NCBI GenBank assembly: GCA_944319885.1
Contig: CALUFC010000012.1
Span: 1-62,210 of the forward strand
DNA length: 62,210 nt
Source: an uncultured Coriobacteriaceae bacterium
Lineage (GTDB): Bacteria > Actinomycetota > Coriobacteriia > Coriobacteriales > Coriobacteriaceae
Reading direction: 5' to 3'
The translations under genes were made by a program, and so were the position numbers. The notes under the pieces are model-generated. The model saw only the letters and a program-made list of their open reading frames with translations, made no database searches and had not been told where the DNA came from. Below, piece after piece: positions 17,008 to 25,797 of this stretch (its first letter is position 1; every line of letters starts with the position of its first letter).

Positions 17008-18606
17008 ATGAACAACATCATCGCCAACACGAACGTCTCGCGCCGCAGCGTGCTCGCCGGCCTCGCCGGGCTGGGCATCACGGGAGCGGTTGTCTCTATG
17101 ACCGGCTGCTCTTCCGACGGCGGCTCCGCTTCGGGCGGCAACGTGCTCAACATCTCGCTCGCCTCTTCGCCTTCTAACCTCGATCCGTGCCGTTATACCG
17201 GCGTGTATGAGTCCCAGGTCATTGGCTGCGTGTGCGACACGCTCGTCACGTACAACAGCGACCTCACCGAGATCGTGGGGTGCCTGGCCACCGACTGGAC
17301 CGTATCCGAGGACGGCCTGACCTACACGTTCACCCTGCGCGACGACGCCAAATTCCAGCCAGGCGAGTACCAGGACGGCCGCCTCATGACCGCCGAGGAC
17401 GTCAAGTACTCCCTCGAGCGCAGCCATGCCGAGTCTGCCGCGCAGCGCCTCACGATGCTCGATCACTGCAACGTGGTTGACGATACGCATATCGAATGCG
17501 TCTTGCCTACGCCCAACGCGGCGTTCATCACCGCCCTCACCGACATGGGCAACGCCATCGTGCCGCAGGAAGAGGTCGAGGGCTGGGGCGACTCCTTCGG
17601 CGACCACCTCATCGGCACCGGTCCGTTCAAGCTTGACGAGTTTGCGCGCGACCAGCAGTCGACGCTCTCCCGCAACGATGATTACTGGGGCGAGACGCCC
17701 AAGCTCGACGGTGTGGTCTGGAAGGTCATCGAGGACACCACCCAGGCCGCGAACGCGCTCTTTACCGGCGACGTCGACATGGTGACCGACCTCACCGGCG
17801 AGTCGCTGCAAACCGTGAAGGCCGACTCCAACTATGTGGTCGAGGATACCGAGGGCCTGCATGTCACCTACTTCTACATGAACAACGTCTCCGGTCCCAC
17901 CGCCGATCAGCGCGTGCGCAAGGCCATCCTCATGTCTGTGAAGCGCGAGGACCTGGTAGCCGCCGCGTATCCGTATGGCGGCGGCTCCGAGGCATGCCTG
18001 CCGCTTCCCAAGGGCAGCTGGGGCTACGACGCGTCGGTCGAGGAGGTCGTGCCGGCGTACGACCCCGAGGGCGCCAAGGCGCTCATGGCCGAGGCGGGCT
18101 ATGCCGACGGCTGCGCGCTCACGTACTACACCAGCTCCACCACCACCGGCGTGGACGTGGGCACCATCGTGCAGCAGCAGCTCAAGGAGAACCTGAACAT
18201 CGACATGGAGATCCAGACCCTCGACTGGGGCGCGTTCTCCGAGATCACCGCAGCGGGCGAGTGCGACATCTTCGCCATGTCCTGGACCTGGTACCCCGAT
18301 CCGTACTTCTTCCTCAACAACCTCTTCAGCTCCGACAACCTGGGCTCCCAGGGCAACGGCGCCGGCTTCAGCCATCCGGAAGTCGACGAGCTGCTGCAGC
18401 AGGCCGTGCTCGTGACCGATCAGGAGGAGCGCGCCGCCATCTACAAGCAGGCGCTGCGCAAGATCGTGGAGTACGATCCCATCTACGTGTACGGTTCCGC
18501 CAACGTGACCACCGGCATGACCCCCAACATCGAGGGCTATAAGCAGCGCTCCGACAAGACCGTCAAGATCGTCGGCCCCGATGTCAACATCTCCAAGACT
18601 GCGTAG
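17008..18606 (+). CDS. Peptide ABC transporter substrate-binding lipoprotein (SBP family 5)
   Basis: 532 residues. The ATG at 17008 is preceded by a purine-rich GGGGGAACGG. The N-terminus combines a twin-arginine-like motif (SRRSVLAGLAG) with a lipobox (SMTGCSS), so it is probably a TAT-exported lipoprotein. The mature part is a classic family 5 protein: LNISLASSPSNLDPC, then ATDWTVSEDGLTYTFTLRDD, GTGPFKLDEF, and ADQRVRKAILMSVKRED. It binds oligopeptides or dipeptides outside the cell and delivers them to the permeases encoded downstream. A GC-rich stem-loop separates it from those genes, which may let it be made in excess. Confidence 0.93.
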   Translation: MNNIIANTNVSRRSVLAGLAGLGITGAVVSMTGCSSDGGSASGGNVLNISLASSPSNLDPCRYTGVYESQVIGCVCDTLVTYNSDLTEIVGCLATDWTVSEDGLTYTFTLRDDAKFQPGEYQDGRLMTAEDVKYSLERSHAESAAQRLTMLDHCNVVDDTHIECVLPTPNAAFITALTDMGNAIVPQEEVEGWGDSFGDHLIGTGPFKLDEFARDQQSTLSRNDDYWGETPKLDGVVWKVIEDTTQAANALFTGDVDMVTDLTGESLQTVKADSNYVVEDTEGLHVTYFYMNNVSGPTADQRVRKAILMSVKREDLVAAAYPYGGGSEACLPLPKGSWGYDASVEEVVPAYDPEGAKALMAEAGYADGCALTYYTSSTTTGVDVGTIVQQQLKENLNIDMEIQTLDWGAFSEITAAGECDIFAMSWTWYPDPYFFLNNLFSSDNLGSQGNGAGFSHPEVDELLQQAVLVTDQEERAAIYKQALRKIVEYDPIYVYGSANVTTGMTPNIEGYKQRSDKTVKIVGPDVNISKTA

Positions 18607-18628
18607 TCGATACATCGCTCGGCGAGCT

Positions 18629-18662
18629 GGCCGTGCGCGGGCATCCGCGTCCGCGCACGGCC
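18629..18662 (+). other. GC-rich stem-loop between binding-protein and permease genes
   Basis: GGCCGTGCGCGG (18629-18640) and CCGCGCACGGCC (18651-18662) form a perfect 12-pair stem with a ten-base loop. Only a weak TTGT follows, so complete termination is unlikely. Partial termination or protection of the upstream mRNA would raise binding protein over permease, as is common in ABC importer operons. Confidence 0.6.
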
Positions 18663-18718
18663 TTGTACGTATAAGCCGCTGCTCGCAGACGGGCATGGGC
18701 TGGAAAGGATGCGCTTAG

Positions 18719-19678
18719 GTGCTAAGGACGATTCTCAAGAGGGTGCTGCAGGCGATACCCGTGCTCTTCGTGGTAATCACCGTGACCTTCATCCTCACTC
18801 GCTTGATTCCGGGAGACCCGGCGCTCACGATGCTCGGTCCCCAGGCGACGGCCCAGGCCGTCGACGCCCTGCGCGAGCGGCTTGGCCTCAACCTGCCGCT
18901 CTGGCAGCAGTTCATCGATTACATCCTCGGTGTGTTCCAGGGGGATTTCGGCTGGTCGACGTCGTATAACACCGACGTAATGCCGCTCATCTTGAGCAGG
19001 CTTCCGGCCACGCTCTCCATTACGCTCACGGCGCTCGTCATCGCGGTGATCATCGGCATCCCCATCGGCGTGGAGAGCGCGCTCAAGCAGAACACCTGGT
19101 TCGACTACGTGTTCATGGTGCTCGCGCTCGTTGGCGTGTCGATGCCCATCTTCTGGCTGGGTCTCATGCTCGTGCTCACGTTCAGCGTGAACCTGGGGCT
19201 GCTGCCCTCCATGGGCATGGGATCGATGGCGAACGGCATCGGCGATGTCATCAGCCATATGGTGCTGCCGGTCTTCTGCCTCGCCACCATCCCCACCTCC
19301 ACGATTGCGCGCATCTCGCGTTCGAGCATGCTCGACACGATCGGCTCCGACTACATCAAGTCGCTGCGCTCGCGCGGCATCCGCGAGACCGCCGTCATCT
19401 GGAAGCACGCGTTCAAAAACGCGCTGCCGCCCATCGTCACGGTGCTCGGCATGCAGCTCGCGAGCGCCTTCACCGGCGCCATTCTCACCGAGAGCATCTT
19501 CTCGTGGCCAGGCATCGGCACGCTCATCGTGAACGCGGTGAACTCGCGCGATTACTCGCTCATCCAGGGCACGGTGCTCTTTACCGCCGTGGTCTTCGTG
19601 GTGGTCAACCTTATCGTCGATATCGTCTACACCCTCATCAACCCGAGGGTCAGCTATGAAGGAGGTGGCCAGGACTGA
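18719..19678 (+). CDS. Peptide ABC transporter permease (DppB/OppB type)
   Basis: 319 residues, starting at GTG with GGAAAGGA about ten bases upstream. Six membrane segments are evident, beginning with the standard first helix (PVLFVVITVTFILTRLIPGD). The cytoplasmic EAA loop reads DYIKSLRSRGI followed by the KNALPP element typical of peptide permeases. It forms the channel with the product of the next gene, whose start codon overlaps this stop (TGATG), indicating coupled translation. Confidence 0.93.
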   Translation: MLRTILKRVLQAIPVLFVVITVTFILTRLIPGDPALTMLGPQATAQAVDALRERLGLNLPLWQQFIDYILGVFQGDFGWSTSYNTDVMPLILSRLPATLSITLTALVIAVIIGIPIGVESALKQNTWFDYVFMVLALVGVSMPIFWLGLMLVLTFSVNLGLLPSMGMGSMANGIGDVISHMVLPVFCLATIPTSTIARISRSSMLDTIGSDYIKSLRSRGIRETAVIWKHAFKNALPPIVTVLGMQLASAFTGAILTESIFSWPGIGTLIVNAVNSRDYSLIQGTVLFTAVVFVVVNLIVDIVYTLINPRVSYEGGGQD

Positions 19679-20589
19679 TGGCAGAGCATACCCCCCAGAC
19701 GCGCGGCGCGCTTTCGGTGGAAGCGCAGATCGAGATGGTCAAGCGCGAGCGCCGCGCCAACAGCGCATGGCACAAGCTCAGTCGCAACAAGATGGCTGTT
19801 GTCGGCCTCGTGATCGTGGCCATCATGGTCTTCATGGCCGTCTTCGCGCCGCTCATCTCGCCGCAGGACCCCAACTTCGTCGATATGACCAAGGCGTTTT
19901 TGCCGCCGGGAGCCGAGGGCCATGTCTTCGGTACCGATAACTATGGTCGTGACCTGCTCTCGCGCATCATCTACGGCGCGCGCATCTCGATTTTTGTCGC
20001 CGTGGGCGGCACGGTGTTCGGCGCGGTCGCCGGCGTGCTCATCGGCCTTGTCGCCGGCTTCTTTGGCGGCATCGTCGACTCGGTCATCATGCGCATCGCC
20101 GACGGTCTCATGTCGTTCCCGTTCGTGCTGCTCGCGCTCATCCTCATGACCATCTTGGGTCAGGGGACCTTCAACGTGATCTTGGCAATCGGCATCGGCA
20201 ACGTGCCGTACTTCGCGCGTCTGGTGCGCGGCCAGGTGCACATCGTGAAGAACGAGGAGTACTGCAACGCCGAGCGCGTGCTGGGTGCCAGCCCCTCGCG
20301 CATCCTCTTCACGCACATCCTGCCCAACGCCATCTCGCCGATTATCGTGTACTTCACGCTCAACGTGGCGAGCGCCATCATCTCCGAGGCGGCGCTGTCG
20401 TTCCTTGGCATGGGCATTCAGCCGCCCACCGCATCGTGGGGCAACATCCTGTCGGGTGGCCGCACGTGTCTGCGCACGAGCCCGCATATCGCCACCGTTT
20501 CGGGCATCTTCATCCTGCTCACGGTGCTCGGCTTCAATTTGCTGGGCGATGGCATCCGCGACGTGTTCGACCCCAAGCAGAAGCGATAA
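19678..20589 (+). CDS. Peptide ABC transporter permease (DppC/OppC type)
   Basis: 303 residues. The start overlaps the upstream permease stop, with GGAGG about 12 bases before it. A cytoplasmic N-terminal segment (KLSRNKMAVVGLVIVAIM) is the usual OppC_N unit. Then come GTDNYGRDLLSRIIYGARIS, conserved in this family, and the EAA loop VLGASPSRILFTHILPN. It pairs with the DppB-type permease. The first ATPase gene follows after 11 bases. Confidence 0.93.
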   Translation: MAEHTPQTRGALSVEAQIEMVKRERRANSAWHKLSRNKMAVVGLVIVAIMVFMAVFAPLISPQDPNFVDMTKAFLPPGAEGHVFGTDNYGRDLLSRIIYGARISIFVAVGGTVFGAVAGVLIGLVAGFFGGIVDSVIMRIADGLMSFPFVLLALILMTILGQGTFNVILAIGIGNVPYFARLVRGQVHIVKNEEYCNAERVLGASPSRILFTHILPNAISPIIVYFTLNVASAIISEAALSFLGMGIQPPTASWGNILSGGRTCLRTSPHIATVSGIFILLTVLGFNLLGDGIRDVFDPKQKR

Positions 20590-20600
20590 GGAGGCATCTC

Positions 20601-21614
20601 ATGGCTGAGAACCACGAGCACCTCCTTGAGGTGCGCGATCTGAAAACGTACTTCCATACCTCGGCGGGCGTCTCGCGCGCGGTCGACGGCGTGAGCTTCA
20701 CGCTCGACCGTGGCAAGACCCTCGGCATCGTAGGCGAGTCCGGCTCGGGCAAGAGCGTCACGGCGTCCTCGGTGATTCGCTTGCTGCCCAAGACGGGTAA
20801 GATCGAGCAGGGCTCGATCACCTTCGATGGCAGGGACATGACCACGATCAGCGACAAGGAGCTGCTTGCCATTCGCGGCTCCGACATCGCTATGATTTAC
20901 CAGGACCCCATGACCTCGCTCGATCCGGTGTTCAAGGTAGGCAACCAGATGGTCGAGCTCATCTTGTCGCACGAGAAGATGAGCAAGGCAGAGGCACGCA
21001 AGCTGGCCGTCGAGATGCTGCGCCGCGTGGGGATTCCCGAGCCCGAGCGCCGCATGGACTCCTATCCGTATGAGCTTTCCGGCGGCATGTGCCAGCGCGT
21101 GATCATCGCTATGTCGATGTGCTGCCACCCCAAGATCATCATCGCCGACGAGCCCACCACCGCGCTCGACGTGACGGTGCAGTCGCAGGTGCTCGACCTG
21201 CTCAAAGAGCTGCAGGATACCTTCGGCACCTCGATTCTGCTCATTACGCACAACCTGGGCATCGTGTGGAAGATGGCCGACGACGTCATGGTGATGTACG
21301 CCGGCCGCACCGTGGAGCACGCCTCGACCGAGGAGCTCTACGCCAATCCGCTGCACCCGTATACCTGGGGCCTGCTGGATTCCATGCCCAAGCTCTCGGA
21401 CAACGCCGACGAGGATCTCAAGACCATCCCCGGCGTGCCGCCCGACCTGCGCTTGACCGGCGCGTGCTGTAATTTCTGCAATCGCTGCCCGTATGCCACC
21501 GAGATCTGCGAGCGCGAGGTGCCCGAGACGCGCGAGGTCGCGCCGGGCCACTTCGTGGCGTGCCATCTTCAGGACGGCAAGGGGAGCCTCAAGAGGGGAG
21601 AGGTGAGACGATGA
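20601..21614 (+). CDS. Peptide ABC transporter ATP-binding protein (DppD/OppD type)
   Basis: 337 residues from the ATG at 20601, with AAGGAGG upstream; the open frame extends further upstream but that part overlaps the permease. Motifs are complete: Walker A GESGSGKSVT, signature ELSGGMCQRV, Walker B IIIADEPTTALD and the switch His in LITHNLG. The C-terminal oligopeptide/dipeptide extension has four Cys (CCNFCNRCPYATEIC), the spacing that binds an iron-sulfur cluster in OppD/DppD-type ATPases. It overlaps the second ATPase gene by four bases. Confidence 0.93.
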   Translation: MAENHEHLLEVRDLKTYFHTSAGVSRAVDGVSFTLDRGKTLGIVGESGSGKSVTASSVIRLLPKTGKIEQGSITFDGRDMTTISDKELLAIRGSDIAMIYQDPMTSLDPVFKVGNQMVELILSHEKMSKAEARKLAVEMLRRVGIPEPERRMDSYPYELSGGMCQRVIIAMSMCCHPKIIIADEPTTALDVTVQSQVLDLLKELQDTFGTSILLITHNLGIVWKMADDVMVMYAGRTVEHASTEELYANPLHPYTWGLLDSMPKLSDNADEDLKTIPGVPPDLRLTGACCNFCNRCPYATEICEREVPETREVAPGHFVACHLQDGKGSLKRGEVRR

Positions 21615-22636
21615 GCGAGACCACGACTGTTGCCACCGCGCCCGACGCGCGCCAGCCCATCCTCTCCATCAAGCATCTCTGCAAGGATTTCAAGCTGCGT
21701 GGCGACGGGCTGTTCGAGAAGCCCAAGGTGCTGCATGCGCTGTCCGATGTGTCGCTCGACGTGTACGAGGGCGAGACCCTGGGCATCATCGGCGAATCGG
21801 GCTGCGGCAAGTCGACGCTCGGCCGCTGCATCGTGCAGCTGCATCGCGCCACGTCGGGCCAGATCCTGTATAACGGGCAGGACATCACCGGGCTCACCGG
21901 CGCCGATCTCAAGACGATGCGCAAGAACATCCAGATGATCTTCCAGGATTCCTATTCGTCGCTCGACCCGCGCTTTACTGCGGCACGTGCGATCGAGGAG
22001 CCGCTGCGCATCTACAACCTCGTGCCCGATAAGGCCAAGCGCGAGCAGATCGTGTTCGACCTCATGAAAGAGGTCGGCCTCGACGTGCAGCATGTGGAGC
22101 GCTACCCGCACGAGTTCTCGGGCGGTCAGCGTCAGCGCATCAACGTGGCGCGCGCGCTCGTGCTCGACCCCAAGATCATCGTGTGCGACGAGCCGGTCTC
22201 GGCGCTCGATGTGTCGGTGCAGGCGCAGGTGCTGAACCTCTTCCGCCGCCTGCAGCGCGACCGCGGTCTCACGTATGTGTTCATCAGCCACGATCTCTCG
22301 GTTATCAAGCACATCTCTGATCGTATCGCCATCATGTACCTGGGTCGCGTCGTGGAACTCTGCCCGGCGCACCGCGTATACGAGAACCCCATGCACCCCT
22401 ACACCAAGGCGCTGCTCTCGGCCGTGCCGCCTGAGAGCCCCTTCCAGAAGACGGAGGAGCTCAAGCTCTCGGGCGAGATCGCGAGTCCGGTGGGCGATAT
22501 GGTGGGCTGTCCGCTTGCAGGGCGCTGTCCGTTCGCCACGGATCGCTGCCGTACCGAGCGTCCCTCGCTCGAGGAGGTGGAGCCGCAGCACCACGTGGCG
22601 TGCTTCCGCTACCACGAGATCGCGCAGGAGCAATAG
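21611..22636 (+). CDS. Peptide ABC transporter ATP-binding protein (DppF/OppF type)
   Basis: 341 residues. The ATG overlaps the stop of the first ATPase gene (ATGA). Walker A GESGCGKST, Q-loop FQDSYSSLDPR, signature EFSGGQRQRI, Walker B IIVCDEPVSALD and FISHDLSV are all intact, and the Cys-bearing C-terminal extension (CPLAGRCPFATDRC) is present. It pairs with the DppD-type subunit to power the importer. It is the last gene of the transporter unit; a tandem repeat and a palindrome follow. Confidence 0.93.
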   Translation: MSETTTVATAPDARQPILSIKHLCKDFKLRGDGLFEKPKVLHALSDVSLDVYEGETLGIIGESGCGKSTLGRCIVQLHRATSGQILYNGQDITGLTGADLKTMRKNIQMIFQDSYSSLDPRFTAARAIEEPLRIYNLVPDKAKREQIVFDLMKEVGLDVQHVERYPHEFSGGQRQRINVARALVLDPKIIVCDEPVSALDVSVQAQVLNLFRRLQRDRGLTYVFISHDLSVIKHISDRIAIMYLGRVVELCPAHRVYENPMHPYTKALLSAVPPESPFQKTEELKLSGEIASPVGDMVGCPLAGRCPFATDRCRTERPSLEEVEPQHHVACFRYHEIAQEQ

Positions 22637-22640
22637 CGCC

Positions 22641-22728
22641 GCGGCACCGCACCCGGCACCGCACCCCTATGTTTTGCCCCGCGGCACCGCACCCGGCACC
22701 GCACCCCTATGTTTTGCCCCGCGGCAGC
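22641..22728. repeat. 40 bp tandem repeat, two copies plus a partial third
   Basis: Bases 22641-22680 and 22681-22720 are identical, and 22721-22727 (GCGGCAG) restarts the unit. Inside each unit the 12-mer GGCACCGCACCC is itself present twice in a row. It lies directly after the transporter operon. It is not a CRISPR, because there are no spacers. A replication-slippage duplication is the simplest reading. Confidence 0.9.
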
Positions 22729-22740
22729 TGGATTATGACG

Positions 22741-22785
22741 AATTGACCTCTAAGGGCCGTCTCATGGGCCTCTTAGAGGTCAATT
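22741..22785. repeat. Intergenic palindrome (hairpin P1)
   Basis: AATTGACCTCTAAG (22741-22754) is the exact reverse complement of 22772-22785. An inner GGCC pair extends the stem, around the loop GTCTCAT plus one G. The centre ACC-TCTAAGG resembles ACC-ATTAAGG in the palindromes at 29706-29768 and 36481-36539. No T run follows, so it is not a standard terminator. Confidence 0.7.
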
Positions 22786-22863
22786 TGGCATGAAATAAAG
22801 AATTGCAGGCCCGAGATGATGTGGCGGAGTAGAATCGAGCCAGGCAACTGAAAGAGAGGGATC

Positions 22864-24135
22864 ATGTCGCTAACGAAAGAGCAACTTCACGAGCAGGTGC
22901 TGGCGCGCAAGGACGAGCTTATCGCCCTGTGCCAGGATCTCATTCGCATCAAGAACCAGAGTCCCATCGACGATCAGGCTCCGGCGCTCGACTTTGTGCA
23001 GAACTATCTGGCGGAGGCGGGCATTGCCTCCGAGCGCATCGTGGCCGATGCCGGCGAGGACTACCCGGTGGTGTTCGCGCAGATGGGTGACGCGAGCGCC
23101 GAGGGCAGCTTCCGCGTGGTGCTGAACGGCCATGTTGACGTGGTGCCGGTGGGCCAGCGCTCGGGCTGGGATTTCGATCCCTTCGGCGCCGAAATTCGCG
23201 ACGGCAAATTGCTCGGTCGCGGCACCTCGGACATGAAGTGCGGCCTTGCGGTGCTGCTGTTCAGCATGAAGCTGCTCGCGGAGTCGGGCGACACGCTCGG
23301 CGGCGACATTCGCCTGCACGTGGTGTGTGATGAGGAGATTGCCGGCACCGGCACCAAGTGGTTCTGCGAGCACGGCTATGCCGACGGCGCCGACGCCGTG
23401 ATGGTGGGCGAGCCCACGGGCCACGAGACCATCGAGATCGGGCAGAAGGGCATCCTGCACCTTACGCTCACCGCGCACGGCACCCCCGGACACGGCTCGA
23501 CCAACAACTACAAGGGCGACAACGCCATCGTCAAGCTCGCCCGCGTGCTCGTGCATATCGACGAGATCATCTCGGTGCCCGGTCACTTCCTGCCTGAGCA
23601 CGAGCGCGCTGTTGCCAACTCGCGCACGGTCGCCGAGCGCACCATCGCGACGCCCGGCGTGGGCAACGTGGTGGACCATATCTCGTGCAATGTGGGCATC
23701 ATCGAGGGCGGCGGCAAGATCAACCAGGTGCCCGATCGCGCCGTTGCGAAGGTGGATATCCGCCTGCCGTTTGGTACGAACCACGATGACGTGGTGACGG
23801 CAGTAGACCGCGTGATCGCCGAGAGCGGCGTCTCGGGCGTGGAGGCGAGCTACGAGTGGATCGCCGAGGGCAACGTCACGTCTGATACCAGCACGTTGGT
23901 GACGAGCCTCAAGAAGAACATCGAGGACGTTTGGGGCGAGGAGTGCCTGCCGGCGTATCAGTGGGCGTCGAGCGATGCGGCGCACTATCGCCGTCTGGGT
24001 TGTCCCACCATTCAGTTCGGGCCGTGCAACAACGACGGCATCCACGGCTACAACGAGGACGTCGACATCATCGATGTCGTTCATGCCGCCGAGATCTACA
24101 TGCTCACGCTGTGCGACATGCTGGGCATCGCGTAG
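22864..24135 (+). CDS. M20 family metallohydrolase (ArgE/DapE/peptidase type)
   Basis: 423 residues; ATG after AAAGAGAGGG. The metal-binding pattern of the family is present: the His and Asp of LNGHVDVVP, the bridging Asp of GRGTSDMKCG, the Glu pair of VVCDEEIAG, an Asp/Glu in VGEPTGHE, and a late His (FGPCNNDGIHGYNE). A dimerisation domain lies between (about residues 190-300). Members cleave acyl-amino acids or small peptides. With the transporter upstream and peptidases downstream, a di- or tripeptidase-like role is favoured, but the substrate cannot be read from the sequence. Confidence 0.9.
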   Translation: MSLTKEQLHEQVLARKDELIALCQDLIRIKNQSPIDDQAPALDFVQNYLAEAGIASERIVADAGEDYPVVFAQMGDASAEGSFRVVLNGHVDVVPVGQRSGWDFDPFGAEIRDGKLLGRGTSDMKCGLAVLLFSMKLLAESGDTLGGDIRLHVVCDEEIAGTGTKWFCEHGYADGADAVMVGEPTGHETIEIGQKGILHLTLTAHGTPGHGSTNNYKGDNAIVKLARVLVHIDEIISVPGHFLPEHERAVANSRTVAERTIATPGVGNVVDHISCNVGIIEGGGKINQVPDRAVAKVDIRLPFGTNHDDVVTAVDRVIAESGVSGVEASYEWIAEGNVTSDTSTLVTSLKKNIEDVWGEECLPAYQWASSDAAHYRRLGCPTIQFGPCNNDGIHGYNEDVDIIDVVHAAEIYMLTLCDMLGIA

Positions 24136-24219
24136 CACGCCGCATGTGCCGCCGGGGCCGTCGTTTCGGCGCGTCCCGTGCGGATGCTCTGATAAATGTG
24201 TACGAGGGGAGAGACAGTT

Positions 24220-25701
24220 ATGACCTGTGAGACCACCGTATCCGAAGTGGGCGCTACGGCGAACGCCGTACCCGAGCCGGCGTGTTCCGGTGAGCTTAGC
24301 TGGCGGGCGGGTGACAAGAGCGCGGTCTATACGGCGCGCGCCGGCCACCTCGATGTTATCGACGCTGCGGGCGAGCTCGAGGGCAAGATGTTCAACATCG
24401 CCTACATCGCGTCGAAGGTGAACGGTGAGGATGTCGACCGGCGCGAGCGTCCGGTTTCGTTCTGCTTCAACGGCGGTCCCGGTTCGGCGTCGGTGCCCAT
24501 CAACTTTGGCGGCATCGGGCCCAAGCGCGTGGTACCCAACGGTTGCGGTTTCGTGGACGCCGCGCACTACGAGGTCGAGGACAACCCCGGCACGCTGCTG
24601 CCCGAAAGCGATCTCGTCTTCCTCGATGCCCTCGGTACGGGCTGGTCGTTTGTGGCCGAAGGCTACGGCACCGAGCGCGTCTACGGTCTCGAGGAGGATG
24701 CCCGCACCTTCTGCCGCGCTATCTGCGCGTGGCTCGAGGAGAACGGCCGCTGGAACTCGCCGGTGTATTTGGTGGGCGAGAGCTACGGCACCATGCGCAA
24801 CTCGGTGCTCATGCGCTATCTGGGCGAGGCGGGCGTACCGGTTGCGGGCGTCGTGATGATCTCGGCGCTCTTCGACTGGACGCAGAACCTGCCCGGCAAC
24901 GACATGTACTTCGTGGGCATGATGCCGTCGTTTGCCGCGACGGCGCAGTACTTTGGCCTTGTGGGTGCGGGCGTCGACGAGAACGAGTGGTTCGACCGTG
25001 CATCCGAGTTCGCGAGCTGCGAGTACGCCCCGGCGCTCTTGCTGGGCGACCGTATTAGCGAAGACCGTGCACGTGCGGTTGCCGAGAAGCTCTCTGCGTT
25101 CATCGGCCTGCCGGTCGAGTATTTGCTGCAGCGCAACTGCCGCGTGTCGCTTGAGGAGTTCCGCCGCGATTTGCTTGCCGACCGCGGTTTGGTCACGGGC
25201 CGCCTGGATATGCGCTTCGCCGGCACGGCGCCGCTTTCCATCCAGAACGCCTCGTTCTACTTCGCCTGCGACGACCCCGCAAGCCACGCTATCGAGAGCG
25301 CGTGGTACGCGGCGTTCCGTGCCTTCTTGCACGACGAGGTGGGCTATCGCGGTCCTGCCGGCTATCGCCTGAGCGTGTGGGGCGAAATCGGCATCGGCTG
25401 GCGCTGGGTGCACGATGAGCCCGGCGTTGACGAGACCACCGTTGCCGCGCCGAACGTGGCGCTCGATATCGCGGTCGCCCTGCGCCGCAGCCCTACCACG
25501 AAGCTCATGATCATGGGCGGCCGTTTCGACGCTGCCACGCCGTGGTGGAATGTTGAGCACACCATCGCTCAGCTGTATCTGCCGCGCGAGCTGCGCGACA
25601 AGATCGTGTGGTGCCGCTATGGCTGCGGCCACATGTGCTATGTGGACGAGCCCACGCTCGCGCAGATGACGCGCGATCTCGAGGCGTTCTACCGCGCTTA
25701 G
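24220..25701 (+). CDS. S10 family serine carboxypeptidase-like protein
   Basis: 493 residues from the ATG at 24220, preceded by GGGGAGAGA. Family landmarks are clear: CFNGGPGSASV for the oxyanion region, the nucleophile in VGESYGTMR, Asp in GGRFDAATPWWN and His in CGHMCYVDEP, giving a full Ser-Asp-His triad. No signal peptide is seen, so it should act in the cytoplasm, unlike the secreted or vacuolar eukaryotic enzymes. It removes C-terminal residues from peptides by homology and would complement the amino-terminal peptidases encoded around it. Confidence 0.88.
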   Translation: MTCETTVSEVGATANAVPEPACSGELSWRAGDKSAVYTARAGHLDVIDAAGELEGKMFNIAYIASKVNGEDVDRRERPVSFCFNGGPGSASVPINFGGIGPKRVVPNGCGFVDAAHYEVEDNPGTLLPESDLVFLDALGTGWSFVAEGYGTERVYGLEEDARTFCRAICAWLEENGRWNSPVYLVGESYGTMRNSVLMRYLGEAGVPVAGVVMISALFDWTQNLPGNDMYFVGMMPSFAATAQYFGLVGAGVDENEWFDRASEFASCEYAPALLLGDRISEDRARAVAEKLSAFIGLPVEYLLQRNCRVSLEEFRRDLLADRGLVTGRLDMRFAGTAPLSIQNASFYFACDDPASHAIESAWYAAFRAFLHDEVGYRGPAGYRLSVWGEIGIGWRWVHDEPGVDETTVAAPNVALDIAVALRRSPTTKLMIMGGRFDAATPWWNVEHTIAQLYLPRELRDKIVWCRYGCGHMCYVDEPTLAQMTRDLEAFYRA

Positions 25702-25797
25702 ACGTGCATGCAGGGAGCGTGATTGAGCGGGCTGCGTGACGAGCGCGGCCCGCTCCGCTATTCTTGTTGCGTATTGCTTCGACAGAAAGGCGCACAC

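Noticed and set aside
16912-18696. A 594-codon minus-strand frame
   Set aside because: It is antisense to the peptide-binding lipoprotein gene, which has a signal sequence and family motifs.
22641-22728. Possible CRISPR array
   Set aside because: The copies are directly adjacent with no unique spacers, and there are only two full units and no cas genes.
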